DNA of 64,000 bases from Sphingobacterium allocomposti (GTDB lineage Bacteria > Bacteroidota > Bacteroidia > Sphingobacteriales > Sphingobacteriaceae): positions 62,001 to 126,000 of the forward strand of contig NZ_VNHX01000009.1 in NCBI RefSeq assembly GCF_008124885.1, in the 5' to 3' direction. The notes under the pieces were generated by a model. It did no database searches and was not told where the DNA came from. It was given only the letters and a program-made list of their open reading frames with translations. Below are positions 1 through 9,203 of this stretch, piece after piece (position 1 is the first letter of the stretch; the number at the start of each line of letters is the position of its first letter). The translations under genes and the position numbers were made by a program.

Positions 1-1722
1 GTCGAACTGTACATACTCGGGAGCAATCTCCGGCACCAATCCATCCCTGGTCTGTGACAGACGCATATCCCGCAACGACTTCGCAAATAAGCGTTGGACG
101 TCGAAGTTGAAATGTACCGACGGCCCCATAAGATGAAGCTGCTCCAGCCATCCAAGCTTCTCGCGATGGGGGCAGTCGGTAAATACGCTGACCATGTTGC
201 TTTTGATTGCCCAATTGATTAGCGTATGTATCTGGTTAAATAGCGTGTCTGAACTGTGAAAGGATCCTATTTGCCTTGCACTGTTACGGATGTGTGCCGC
301 GCGGATATCGTTTATGTGGATCTTCTTTACCGCCGCTGGCCGCAGTTGTACTTCAGCATATCGAAAACCGTAGTATGTAAAACGCGGCCGCCACGTTACC
401 TTTCCTTTCTTATCAAAGATGTACTGAAAATAATAAGGACTCCCCGAATGTTTCTGGTTGGGACGTCCGTCGTCCGTCAGCAGTTCTGCCGGATATACAC
501 GTACAGTGTCCCCCTTGTTACCTGTCATCGTCAGCGTTATTATTCCCGACGCATTTTGTCCGAAGTCGTAAACCATCCGGCCATTGTTGCCGCTGGACTG
601 TAGTTTTTTCGGCTTAAAGTACTCCATGATGCGGACCGGGTCAATCTCCTGCGCACGTAATGCAGGGCCGTCGGTCAGTAACGCCTGTTGCCAATGGGTA
701 TCGTCATAGTCTGGCAGCGTCCAATTGGCGGGAAGCACGCCTGCGTCGTAGTCCTCTCCACCATACATACTCGAAAATGTGATAGGCGAGCGATGTGTTT
801 TCCAGCTGGTATCCGTGATGATAACCTCCTCGGTACCGTCCACAAACGTGTTGACAACCTTCATTTTCAGTTTCGGCAACCCAAAAGCCACTTTGTGTTT
901 TTGAAAGCGCCCTTTGATCGGGGGTATGTAGTAAAAGCCGTTTCCCAATAATACCGCAAAGGTGTTCTTCCCTCTTCGCCATTGCTTCGTCAGGTCATAG
1001 ACAACATAATACGCTTCTTTATCGTATTTGGTCCAGCCCGGCTGCAACACAGCATCGTCTACATGCCGTCCGTTGAGCAGCAGCTCATAGTGGCCTAATC
1101 CCGAGATATAAGCAATCGACGACTTTAAACGCTTTTGGAGGTGTACAGACTTCCTAAAAACGGGGAGATCGTAGCTCTTGTCTATGCGCAGTTTACTGGA
1201 ACTCAGCGGCAAGGGATTAACCAAGGAGTCTGGCAACACATCCTTGGTAATCCAGGCAGCACCGCCCCAATCGGCAGTGTCCAAAAGGCCTACATGAAAA
1301 TACTGCACCTTACTGGTTGCCTTGTTCCCTCGATTATCTTCTACGGAGATCCTTACAAAATACGTCTTAGCCGCTCCCAGGGACGGTCCATGATAAGCCT
1401 GGTGGAGCGACTGCCCGCTATGCTGCCAGTGAGAGTCCCATACCAATGCATCTTTGGGAAAAGCAACATCACTGGCCACTTCAATACGGTAGGCTTTCTG
1501 GCGTACATCATGACCGTCGCTTGCCAACTGCCAGCTGAACGTTGGCGTACCGGTATTGATGCCAAGGGGGTTTTCGCGGCCGGAAATCAATACGCGTTTT
1601 ATCTCCAGGGAGGCAAAGGCTATGGTCTGATATCCGAGGAGAAGCAGGAGGATGATCAAGCGAATCATCCCCTGCGTCCATGCACTTCCCTTGTTTTTAT
1701 ATGTTTTTCCAGGATCTTTCAT
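1..1722 (-). CDS. Alpha-L-rhamnosidase, GH78 family (3' part outside window)
   Basis: The reading frame is open from the ATG at 1722 to the left edge of the window, giving the first 574 residues; the C-terminal part and stop lie outside. The translation has GH78 features: an N-terminal Ig-like domain with SWQL..A...QKAYRIEVAS, then a beta-sandwich with the SGLGHYELLLNGRHV stretch, a jelly-roll ending in KPRFTYYGFRYAEV-like sequence (here RPRFTYYGFRYAEV), and the start of the catalytic (alpha/alpha)6 barrel with DCPHREKLGWLEQ. A second ATG at 1668 would give a cleaner signal peptide (MIRLIILLLLLGYQTIAFA), so the true start may be there; either way the enzyme is exported. It probably removes alpha-L-rhamnose from pectin fragments in the periplasm. 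It is the last gene visible of the 17-gene operon and starts 2 bp after the stop of the GH28 gene. Confidence 0.9.
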   Translation of the reverse strand, partial: MKDPGKTYKNKGSAWTQGMIRLIILLLLLGYQTIAFASLEIKRVLISGRENPLGINTGTPTFSWQLASDGHDVRQKAYRIEVASDVAFPKDALVWDSHWQHSGQSLHQAYHGPSLGAAKTYFVRISVEDNRGNKATSKVQYFHVGLLDTADWGGAAWITKDVLPDSLVNPLPLSSSKLRIDKSYDLPVFRKSVHLQKRLKSSIAYISGLGHYELLLNGRHVDDAVLQPGWTKYDKEAYYVVYDLTKQWRRGKNTFAVLLGNGFYYIPPIKGRFQKHKVAFGLPKLKMKVVNTFVDGTEEVIITDTSWKTHRSPITFSSMYGGEDYDAGVLPANWTLPDYDDTHWQQALLTDGPALRAQEIDPVRIMEYFKPKKLQSSGNNGRMVYDFGQNASGIITLTMTGNKGDTVRVYPAELLTDDGRPNQKHSGSPYYFQYIFDKKGKVTWRPRFTYYGFRYAEVQLRPAAVKKIHINDIRAAHIRNSARQIGSFHSSDTLFNQIHTLINWAIKSNMVSVFTDCPHREKLGWLEQLHLMGPSVHFNFDVQRLFAKSLRDMRLSQTRDGLVPEIAPEYVQFD

Positions 1723-1724
1723 GA

Positions 1725-3185
1725 TTAGTATGCTGCTTTAAAATCAACGTTTCTCTGGATCAAGTCCGACACGTTTGTTGTGTCCACTGTGTAATCCTGA
1801 CAGTCGAATAAGCTATTCATTATCCGGATGTCTTTGGCGTCTTTGATGGATAGGTAGCGTTTACCCCTGGCGAAGACGCGGCTGAATGTAACGTCTTCCA
1901 GCACCGACTCGGGAATCCCTTCGATCTTAATACAGTCGGAGGCTGATCCGATGTAGATGTTGTGCAGCTGAATTGCAGAGAACCGCGGGGTCAGTGCGTT
2001 CACTTTTACTTTAAACTCCCGGCTAGCCTGGCTACCCACATGCTGTGCCTGTCCCAGCATATCCCAGCGCAGTGCCGAATGGACCACATGCATCCTTATG
2101 TTTTCGAAGCGGATGTGCTCGCCACCACCCCCTCGGGGACGTCTGGTTTTGAAGCGGATACCGACATCGGTACCTTCAAATACACAGTCGTGAACGTATA
2201 CGTTCTTTGCCATCCCTGCCGTTTCGCTGCCGATCGTGAAGCCGCCATGACCCTTTTGGGAAAGGCAGTACCGCACGACAATGTTCTCCGCCGGCCGGTT
2301 TACGCGCAGCCCATCGTATCCACGCCCCGCCTTGATCGCGATGCAATCATCACCGGTATTTAACGTACAATATTCGACGAGCACGTTTCTGGAAGATTCG
2401 ATATCGATGCCATCTCCACGCTGTATCCCTATGGAATTCACACGGACGCCCCGAATGACGACTCCATCACAATACGTAGGTACGATATTCCAAAATGCGG
2501 AACGCTCTAACGATACCCCTTCAATCCATACATTGCTGCAGTTTATCGGCGCAATTAGAGCTGGCGGAAATATAAAGTCTGCTGTTTTTCCATCATATAT
2601 TCTGTCCTCTACCGGCGTTTCGCTGTCGACAATATGTTCAATCACGTCGTGCGTCATCGTCTGCTTTCGCACGCTTCCTTCTCCTGGGCCGATGATTCTC
2701 CCTGTTCCTGTTATGGCAATATTCTTGGCCCCGTTGGCGTAGATACATGCCCCAAGGCTATAGAGTTCCACGCCTTCGTTACGGGTGAACACCACCGGTA
2801 GGAAATCGGCAATTTCGCTTTTAAACTCCAATACCGCACCCGTATCCAGCCGAAGTTCGATATTCGATTTCAGCGCGATCCTACCCGTCAGGTGATGGCC
2901 GCTCAGCAGCAATGTTCCGCCTCCCTTTTCCGCCAGTCTATCCAATTTTTCCTGTATAGATTCGCTCGGTAGCACCGTATCCCGCCTATCGGGGAACTGC
3001 GGGCGGGCGACGTCCATATCGAAGAACGGCGAGTGTACTTTTTCCACCGCTTTTGGCAGCTGGTCGGCTCCTACGCGCTCAGCGGTCGGCAATACCTTGT
3101 CGAGCTGCCTGTCAAGCGGTATGCTCCGGCATCCGGCCAGCAGCCATAAGGTGATCAGCCAATATCCTATATATCTACCTGTCAT
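1725..3185 (-). CDS. GH28 polygalacturonase / galacturonidase, lipoprotein
   Basis: Right-handed beta-helix glycoside hydrolase of family 28, cleaving alpha-galacturonosyl or rhamnogalacturonan linkages by inversion. I choose the ATG at 3185 because it overlaps the upstream stop as ATGA and gives a lipobox (LWLLAGC, Cys19); a longer frame upstream only reads through the previous gene. Catalytic blocks are visible: GDG around residue 258 (the usual NTD reads RGD here, aspartate kept), GDD at 278-280, GHG at 312-314 and RFK at 344-346. The protein is 486 residues, normal for the family. As a lipoprotein it probably sits in the periplasm or on the outer membrane. Whether it acts on homogalacturonan, rhamnogalacturonan or an RG-II side chain cannot be told from sequence alone. 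Confidence 0.88.
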   Translation of the reverse strand: MTGRYIGYWLITLWLLAGCRSIPLDRQLDKVLPTAERVGADQLPKAVEKVHSPFFDMDVARPQFPDRRDTVLPSESIQEKLDRLAEKGGGTLLLSGHHLTGRIALKSNIELRLDTGAVLEFKSEIADFLPVVFTRNEGVELYSLGACIYANGAKNIAITGTGRIIGPGEGSVRKQTMTHDVIEHIVDSETPVEDRIYDGKTADFIFPPALIAPINCSNVWIEGVSLERSAFWNIVPTYCDGVVIRGVRVNSIGIQRGDGIDIESSRNVLVEYCTLNTGDDCIAIKAGRGYDGLRVNRPAENIVVRYCLSQKGHGGFTIGSETAGMAKNVYVHDCVFEGTDVGIRFKTRRPRGGGGEHIRFENIRMHVVHSALRWDMLGQAQHVGSQASREFKVKVNALTPRFSAIQLHNIYIGSASDCIKIEGIPESVLEDVTFSRVFARGKRYLSIKDAKDIRIMNSLFDCQDYTVDTTNVSDLIQRNVDFKAAY

Positions 3186-4075
3186 TGGAAAATACTTTTT
3201 ACAAATCTTGCGTTGGCACCAAAGTTCTCCTTTACTGCCCGTGGCGACAGGGAGGCATCCCGGGAGCGTTCGATCACCAGCCAGCCCTTCCATCTCATGT
3301 CGTCCAACGTCTTCTTCACCAACCGCATATCTAGCCGCCGGTTGTTCTCCAACCAGACGCCATCTTCGTCCGTACAGTGGATCTGACAGATCCTGTTTCT
3401 TCCCAGAATATGTAACTCTTGAATCAGATCACGTCCCTGTTTTAACGGATTTGAAAAATTAAAGTAAATCTGTATGTTCCGGGATCCGATTTCTTTCAAC
3501 AGCTCTACTTCCCCCCGTGCATCCAAAGCTGTTTCTATACCGACGATTACCCCCGCCTTTTTTGCCATCTTACCGACTACACGGAGGCGCTTGACAATGG
3601 CTGGACGAAGTTCGGGGTGCTGTACCAGATCGCCTTGAACGCCCAACGGTAGGAAGGCCAATTTAACACCCATCTGTTGGCAGGTGTCCAGACAATCGCC
3701 CACCATCTGCCGGTACGTGGGCCGTGTGGCAAACGACTGTGCATAGAAACCCGTCATGGCCAACGAACATATCTGAACCCCCGTAGCTTTGGACTTGTCT
3801 AAAAACTGCTGTCGGACGACAGGGTCTGCCAGCTTGCTGTCGAAGGTATCTCTGCTACCGAGTCCTCCCATGTCCACCTCCAATCCGTCGGCTCCGATTT
3901 CCCGCGCGAGATCAAAAGCACTAATTTTCTGCCTTTTCAAGATCATCAAATCGATCACAGCCACTTTATAGCGCTGATCTTTCCGCGCAAGTGCCCAAGT
4001 TGACTTCGGCAACATCAAGGTTGTTGCACCGAAAAGGGATGCTGTTATAAACGCTCTTCTATTTAATAGCTTCAT
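3182..4075 (-). CDS. Secreted sugar isomerase/epimerase-like TIM barrel protein
   Basis: 297 residues of the xylose-isomerase-like TIM-barrel (AP endonuclease family 2) type. The N-terminus carries a twin-arginine-like signal (NRRAFITASLFGATTLMLP), so it is probably exported folded, as expected if it binds a metal. The barrel strands are recognisable: DGLEVDMGG early, then KLAFLPLGVQGD, VIVGIETALDARGE with a candidate metal-binding Glu, ICQIHCTDEDGVW with His and Asp, and a terminal GWLVIERSRDA. The gene overlaps its upstream neighbour (esterase) by 17 bp and its downstream neighbour (GH28) by 4 bp, so it is translationally coupled within the operon. Its substrate is unknown; a modified pectin sugar is inferred from context only. 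Confidence 0.75.
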   Translation of the reverse strand: MKLLNRRAFITASLFGATTLMLPKSTWALARKDQRYKVAVIDLMILKRQKISAFDLAREIGADGLEVDMGGLGSRDTFDSKLADPVVRQQFLDKSKATGVQICSLAMTGFYAQSFATRPTYRQMVGDCLDTCQQMGVKLAFLPLGVQGDLVQHPELRPAIVKRLRVVGKMAKKAGVIVGIETALDARGEVELLKEIGSRNIQIYFNFSNPLKQGRDLIQELHILGRNRICQIHCTDEDGVWLENNRRLDMRLVKKTLDDMRWKGWLVIERSRDASLSPRAVKENFGANARFVKSIFQ

Positions 4076-5462
4076 GCTGTTCGTTTTTAAATAGTTGTTC
4101 TAAATTTTTATAGCCCTGTATCGCGTTGGACGGCAGATTTTCCCCATTGGATCCAAAAGCATACAATGCCTTTTCTTCTTCTATCGCACAGCCCGATTCA
4201 TCGTAATCGCCTGCTGCATTTTTAAGTCCTTTCGTGTCTAAGCCAAAATGCTTGCTGATAAAATCATAAACAGGTTTACGTTTAGAATAGCCGAAATCAT
4301 GGCCATCATCCGGAAGGTGAACATTTTCTACCAATTCCGTTTTCCCGTAGTAGCCGTATATTTTCCGGAGATAAGGGAAATCATGTTGGGGCATGTGCGC
4401 CGTCCAATCTTTGCCGTCGGAGATGACCAGCTGGGGCCGAGGTGCTGCCATAGCAGCCAATTCTACATTATTGGTTCCACCGGCACTTGCATGTATCGGC
4501 ATCCCGCTCTCGCATGGGCATCCTCCATAGAAATAGGAAGACAGTGAAACAACCGGAATGCTCAACGTAATACGATCATCCAATGCGGTCATCAGTACCG
4601 TCTGACTTCCGCCCCCCGAGCCTCCGCAGATACCTACCCGTGCCGTATCGATCTGGCTATCTTGCAGCATCCAATCCAGTATGCGTATAGCCCCCAATGT
4701 TTGAACGGTCAACGATAAACTTCTGCGGTGGTCGCTATACTGAAACTGTAAGCCGGATTCTCCCCAGCCAAAAAGATCGTAGCTCACAGCAACTGCCCCC
4801 ATTTGCGCTGTCATCGCACAGCGAATCTGTGCGTCCTTGCGGAAACGATGGCCAGCCCAGTGTCCGTCCGGGCTCAGCATCAGCGGCACTTTACCTTTTG
4901 GTTTCAAAGGTCTGTATATGGAACCGTTAACATACAAGCCGGGCATGATCTCTAATGCGAAGTTCTCCACGGTATAGTTCTGAAACTTCCGTTTTTTTGT
5001 TACCAAGGGTACCGATTGCGGCGCCGGAGGCAACGGCGAAAGCTTCAACGCTTTATACAAATCGGGACGGATCTGTTGTTTCCGATGCTCCCAGCTATCT
5101 TTATCCTGATATTGCGAAGCCAATTGATTGAGATAATCCCATCCGTCCTGCGGCTCCCATCGGTAATATTCGTATTCTTTAAGCTTGTATTTTTTGTCTC
5201 CTTCTTTGTTTACCTTCAGGTCTAACGGCGCCAGTACTTGTCGCAATGTTTCGTCCACATCTGCGCGGAAGCGCCAGTCAGCATAATTTAGCCACTTGTC
5301 GCTGACCTGCTCTTCCTGATATTTGATTATCACCCCATACCTTTTCTGGATCGCCTCCAATACCTCTTTTAAGGGCTTCCGGTATTGGCTGTCCGATGTC
5401 TGTGCGGATACCCGACCGATTGCTGTCAGGAATACCGCCGCAAAAACAAGCTGTTTAATCAT
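4059..5462 (-). CDS. Alpha/beta-hydrolase esterase with N-terminal STN-like domain
   Basis: 467 residues with a signal peptide (first 20 residues, ending VSA). Residues about 25-95 read like an STN (secretin/TonB N-terminal) domain: KPLKEVLEAIQKRYGVII, then DVDETLRQVLAPLDLKV. The rest is an acetylxylan-esterase-like alpha/beta-hydrolase with oxyanion region LSPDGHWAG, YDLFGWGESG, the nucleophile elbow GICGGSGGG (Ser282), and a late DDGHDFGYS providing the catalytic His; an Asp (SDGKDW) precedes it. It likely removes acetyl or methyl esters from pectic oligosaccharides in the periplasm. It overlaps the symporter gene by 8 bp. An STN domain is normally found on TonB receptors and FecR-like proteins, so its presence on an esterase is unusual. 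Esterase class is fairly certain, bond specificity is not. Confidence 0.78.
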   Translation of the reverse strand: MIKQLVFAAVFLTAIGRVSAQTSDSQYRKPLKEVLEAIQKRYGVIIKYQEEQVSDKWLNYADWRFRADVDETLRQVLAPLDLKVNKEGDKKYKLKEYEYYRWEPQDGWDYLNQLASQYQDKDSWEHRKQQIRPDLYKALKLSPLPPAPQSVPLVTKKRKFQNYTVENFALEIMPGLYVNGSIYRPLKPKGKVPLMLSPDGHWAGHRFRKDAQIRCAMTAQMGAVAVSYDLFGWGESGLQFQYSDHRRSLSLTVQTLGAIRILDWMLQDSQIDTARVGICGGSGGGSQTVLMTALDDRITLSIPVVSLSSYFYGGCPCESGMPIHASAGGTNNVELAAMAAPRPQLVISDGKDWTAHMPQHDFPYLRKIYGYYGKTELVENVHLPDDGHDFGYSKRKPVYDFISKHFGLDTKGLKNAAGDYDESGCAIEEEKALYAFGSNGENLPSNAIQGYKNLEQLFKNEQHEAIK

Positions 5463-7032
5463 GGTTTACTCCTCCTTCTTTTTCTATCCTGCGATTGTTC
5501 TTCCAACCGGAATAATATAGATTTGGATCCAGCTCTTGTTTTGGAAAAAACAGACTTGCCACATATCCAACCACGATGACGACAACATGGCTGTAGACAC
5601 CGAGCATAAGTTTGTTATGTGTAAAGTTGAAAGCGCCTAGATCCAGCAGCATCAGCTTCTCGCCGCGAAATTCTATTTCTGTACTGGTTAAGAACGCGTA
5701 GGCTGTAAACAGTATGCAGGCTATTATGGCGATGTTTACGCCCTGCCGGTTTGCGCGCGATGAAAATATACCAAGTAAGAAAATCCCGACTATCCCTCCG
5801 GAGAAGATAGCATATAACGTAAAGATTATCCCGAGGATACTTTCGCTGCCCAGCTCAATGTAGACAAACCCTATCCCCATGGACACCAGCCCTGCAATCG
5901 CCACCATCCATCGGCTCGCCTTCAGGTATTCGTTATCCACCTTGTCCGGCCGTAGCTTCTTATAGTAATCTTCTATTCCAACGGCTGCCAGCGAATTGAG
6001 GTCAGCGCTGAGGCTACAGATTGCAGCCGATACCATAGCCGCTAAGATAAAGCCCACCACACCTACGGGCAGGTTGCTCATGATAAAATAGGGAAATACA
6101 CTGTTGGGACCAATGCCGTCCGGCAAAGGTTGCTGCGTATAATAGACAAACAATGCTGTCCCGATAAACATAAAAAGCGACCATACAGGCACGGTCAGCA
6201 AAATTCCCATAAGGGACGCACGGATTGCAGATTTGTCAGACCGCGCCGTCAGATAGCGCTGGATTACCGTTTGATCGGTTCCGTATTTTTGTATGGCGTA
6301 AAACATTCCGTTTATAGCCATTACGACAAATGTCAATTTCGTGAAATCGAGGTCGTAAGGTCCGAACCCGGTCCGGCCGTTCTCCGACGCAACCCTCCAG
6401 ATCTCCGGCAATCCGCCCTGTACCGAGAATATAATGACCAGCAAACAGAGGATTCCGCTGGCAAAAAGCATAAATCCCTGAAACACGTCCAGCCAGATAA
6501 CAGCCTCAATACCTCCAAGAAGGTTAACAACAACGATAATAGTTCCGACAACAATGATAATCCAGTAGGTGTTGATGTCGGTCATACTGGACAAAGCTAC
6601 GGCTAACAGGTAGAGTACGGTACCCATCCCTGAGAACTGCCTCAAAACGAAAGCTATAGAGCTGTAATAGCGCGCAAAATTACCAAACCGCTTTTCAAAG
6701 TATTCATATGTGCTTAGACCTATTACTTTCCGATATAACGGTACAATGAACCATACCGTTCCGATCAACACGATGGGCACCATTAGCCCTTGCACCAAGA
6801 GAATCCAGTTATGCGAGTAGCCCTCCGCAGGATACCCTAAAAATGTCACGCTGCTAATCAACGTAGCTAAAAGCGACATCCCGATTGCCCACGATGGTAC
6901 GCGCCCTTTCGCTGAAAAATAAGCTTCTGTAGACTTTTGATTCTTGGCGTATTTCAGTCCAAAATACAAAGTAACCAGTAGGACAGCTACGATGATACCA
7001 TAATCAAAAACGTTTAAAATAGGTTTATTCAT
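5455..7032 (-). CDS. Sodium/solute symporter (SSS family), likely sugar-acid importer
   Basis: 525 residues with about 13 hydrophobic segments. The beginning (FDYGIIVAVLLVTLYFGL), the STEAYFSAKGRVPSWAIGMSLLATLISSVTFLGYPAEG stretch (in pieces) and the later Na-site helix (LAAMVSAAICSLSADLNSLA) are typical of the solute:sodium symporter family, which includes sialic acid and sugar transporters. It is located in the inner membrane. It lies 22 bp downstream of the DUF1537 kinase gene and begins the set of exported functions downstream. Because it is the only inner-membrane importer in the window and neighbours the cytoplasmic acid-sugar enzymes, I infer that it imports the sugar acid those enzymes degrade. 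Confidence 0.88.
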   Translation of the reverse strand: MNKPILNVFDYGIIVAVLLVTLYFGLKYAKNQKSTEAYFSAKGRVPSWAIGMSLLATLISSVTFLGYPAEGYSHNWILLVQGLMVPIVLIGTVWFIVPLYRKVIGLSTYEYFEKRFGNFARYYSSIAFVLRQFSGMGTVLYLLAVALSSMTDINTYWIIIVVGTIIVVVNLLGGIEAVIWLDVFQGFMLFASGILCLLVIIFSVQGGLPEIWRVASENGRTGFGPYDLDFTKLTFVVMAINGMFYAIQKYGTDQTVIQRYLTARSDKSAIRASLMGILLTVPVWSLFMFIGTALFVYYTQQPLPDGIGPNSVFPYFIMSNLPVGVVGFILAAMVSAAICSLSADLNSLAAVGIEDYYKKLRPDKVDNEYLKASRWMVAIAGLVSMGIGFVYIELGSESILGIIFTLYAIFSGGIVGIFLLGIFSSRANRQGVNIAIIACILFTAYAFLTSTEIEFRGEKLMLLDLGAFNFTHNKLMLGVYSHVVVIVVGYVASLFFPKQELDPNLYYSGWKNNRRIEKEGGVNHD

Positions 7033-7054
7033 TTGTTTATTCGGTTTTTTTAGG

Positions 7055-8167
7055 CTAGAAAGCCCATAAATCTTTCGTCCATGGATAACTGCCCGGTTTC
7101 AACGTGACATGCAATCCGCTTGTAGGAATTTCGCATGTGATGACCCCCGGCGCTCGCTCCTTAATTGGACGAAGTGCGTCAATTTGGAGTGCTTCCAAAA
7201 CAGCGCTTGCTGTAGCACCTCCTTCTATAATTAGCTTCCTCAGCGTACATTTTTCGTTCAATATAGCAATAACTTTTGCCATACTGTGCCTAATGGCAAC
7301 AGGGTCGGCCGAAACGGTAGGGTCTATAGCAAACACTCCACCGCCCTTTTTCATTAGCATCTCCCGTAAAGCGTTCGCGACGATCCGCTCCTCCCCGCTT
7401 TTCCTCCAGTACACGACATCGTCGGTGTTAAGTTTATTTAGGCGATTTACGCTGCTGACATGGTTTGATCCGCAAATGAAGAGCGCATGGTCAAGTCGCT
7501 CTGCCAGCCCCGTGGTAGTCGCCGGACGGCGTTCCTCCATGCGATTGCGTAGCAACGCCTCAAAAAAAACAGCCGACCCAGCACATAAGTGTCCAACCGG
7601 AGAAATAGACGCCCAATGGTTTAGCCCATCATTATCGGCGATAGCCGGAACAACATACGTATATTCCTTCCGAAGCGCATCCATCCGATCCAGTAACCGC
7701 CAATCCTCAGCTCCCAACAGAGAAAGAATAGCACTTTCCGAAATCGGAAATTCGGGATCGTTGGCAAAGCCGGTATCCGCTATAGGAATGCCGTCAACCA
7801 GATACATCCCCTGTTGAATCACGCGCCCCAAAGCCGGATTTGCAGGGCAGAATAATACGCCTTGCATACCGAATAATGCCCTGAAAAACGGGATTTCTTG
7901 CTGTATATGTCCCCGCAGCGCAGAATCGAATTTTAAAAATGTCCAGCTCCACCTATCCCTATCTATATCTGTAAACAAAGACCCGACATGCGACAGCGCG
8001 TGATCGCGGTTCATTGATCTGGTATTCGTGTTCAGGATCTCGATATCGACGTCTGCCTTTTGCTTCAACGTATGCGCGATCTGAGCGGACAATCCATAGC
8101 GAACGGCGATGCCCCCAACTTCGGCGGCCCCTGTTAAATCGTCTGCTATCACTAAAATCGGCTTCAT
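7055..8167 (-). CDS. DUF1537 four-carbon acid sugar kinase (D-threonate/erythronate kinase type)
   Basis: 370 residues, no signal peptide. The N-terminus VIADDLTGAAEVGGIAVRYG is the signature of the DUF1537 family, which phosphorylates C4 acid sugars at O4. The C-terminal nucleotide-binding half is seen in IIEGGATASAVLEAL and GLHVTLKPGSYP. The family is commonly about 400-430 residues, so this is a short member. DUF1537 kinases paired with PdxA2 act on D-threonate or erythronates (established for the family), and the neighbour 10 bp upstream is a PdxA homologue. Predicted reaction: D-threonate + ATP to 4-phospho-D-threonate in the cytoplasm. The exact stereoisomer is inferred from context. 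Confidence 0.85.
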   Translation of the reverse strand: MKPILVIADDLTGAAEVGGIAVRYGLSAQIAHTLKQKADVDIEILNTNTRSMNRDHALSHVGSLFTDIDRDRWSWTFLKFDSALRGHIQQEIPFFRALFGMQGVLFCPANPALGRVIQQGMYLVDGIPIADTGFANDPEFPISESAILSLLGAEDWRLLDRMDALRKEYTYVVPAIADNDGLNHWASISPVGHLCAGSAVFFEALLRNRMEERRPATTTGLAERLDHALFICGSNHVSSVNRLNKLNTDDVVYWRKSGEERIVANALREMLMKKGGGVFAIDPTVSADPVAIRHSMAKVIAILNEKCTLRKLIIEGGATASAVLEALQIDALRPIKERAPGVITCEIPTSGLHVTLKPGSYPWTKDLWAF

Positions 8168-8177
8168 ACGTTTCGAT

Positions 8178-9203
8178 TTATCTGTTTAATGCCAGCTGAA
8201 CGGCGGATTCTATCGCCAGAATCATCGCATCGGGGCTGGCAACACCTTTTCCGGCTATTTCAAAAGCCGTCCCGTGATCAACCGACGTACGGATGATTGG
8301 CAACCCCATGGTGATATTTACGCCTTTCACGCTGTCCATCTGCTTTTTTTCGGCATTCCACTTAAAGCCCGTCAGCTTAAACGGAATGTGCCCTTGATCA
8401 TGATACATCGCTACAATCCCCCCGTAATATCCAGTAGCGGCTTTTGCAAACAGGGTGTCCGCCGGAATGGGTCCATCCACATCGTACCCGCGTTCTTTGG
8501 CCAACACCACTGCGGGCAGAATCTCTTCGTCGTCTTCAGTCCCAAACAGTCCCGAATCGCCGGCATGCGGATTTAAACCGGCAACACCGATCTTTAGATT
8601 GTCTACGCCGAGGCTGATCAACCCGTTTTGGAGCAGTTCGATAACCTCGAGGATACGTTCCTGCCGCACCAGATCGCAGGCTTGCCGGAGGGATACATGG
8701 GTTGAAACATGGATCACGCGCATATTCTCCTCGACGAGCAACATTGCATATTTTTTGGTTCCCGTGTAATGTGCATAGATCTCGGTGTGCCCGGCAAAGT
8801 GGTGCCCGGCTTCGTTAATAGACTTCTTGTTGATCGGCCCCGTTACTGTGGCGTCGACGGCCCCATTGAGTGCCAAGTCGATGACTTTCACCACCGATTC
8901 GAAAGATGCGTTTCCCGCTTCTGCCGAGATCTCGCCGAATACAACCTTCGACAAATCGGTGTTGTGAAGGTCGAACACATCTGCCTGACCGTCGATAAAC
9001 TGCGCTTCCGAAACAGCTGCCACGGGACGGATAGCAATAGGTAATTGCAGCCGGTCCGCTATCTGTTGGAATACGGCGGCGTCGCCGATTAATATAGGTC
9101 GGCAAATATCCTGTACCCGCTTGTTCAGTAAGGCTTTTAAAGCTATCTCCGGCCCTATGCTCGCCGGATCACCCATTGTAATACCGATAATAGGTTTATA
9201 CAT
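8178..9203 (-). CDS. pdxA2: PdxA2-type 4-phospho-D-threonate/erythronate 3-dehydrogenase
   Basis: 341 residues, PdxA superfamily: GITMGDPASIGPEI at the N-terminus, metal and substrate motifs GHHFAGHTEIYA and AMYHDQGHIPFKL, and DHGTAFEIAGKG near the C-terminus. Genuine PdxA makes vitamin B6, but PdxA2 members next to DUF1537 kinases oxidise 4-phospho-D-threonate at C3; the product loses CO2 to give dihydroxyacetone phosphate. The neighbouring kinase and the degradative operon make the PdxA2 role much more likely than B6 synthesis. There is no signal peptide. Its start overlaps the aldolase stop by 8 bp. Confidence 0.87.
   Translation of the reverse strand: MYKPIIGITMGDPASIGPEIALKALLNKRVQDICRPILIGDAAVFQQIADRLQLPIAIRPVAAVSEAQFIDGQADVFDLHNTDLSKVVFGEISAEAGNASFESVVKVIDLALNGAVDATVTGPINKKSINEAGHHFAGHTEIYAHYTGTKKYAMLLVEENMRVIHVSTHVSLRQACDLVRQERILEVIELLQNGLISLGVDNLKIGVAGLNPHAGDSGLFGTEDDEEILPAVVLAKERGYDVDGPIPADTLFAKAATGYYGGIVAMYHDQGHIPFKLTGFKWNAEKKQMDSVKGVNITMGLPIIRTSVDHGTAFEIAGKGVASPDAMILAIESAVQLALNR

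Noticed and set aside
1135..1728. Plus-strand reading frame of 197 residues
   Set aside because: It lies antisense to the GH78 gene, whose minus-strand frame carries clear family motifs.
8178..9203. PdxA homologue as vitamin B6 gene
   Set aside because: The adjacent DUF1537 kinase marks it as PdxA2; no other B6 gene is present.
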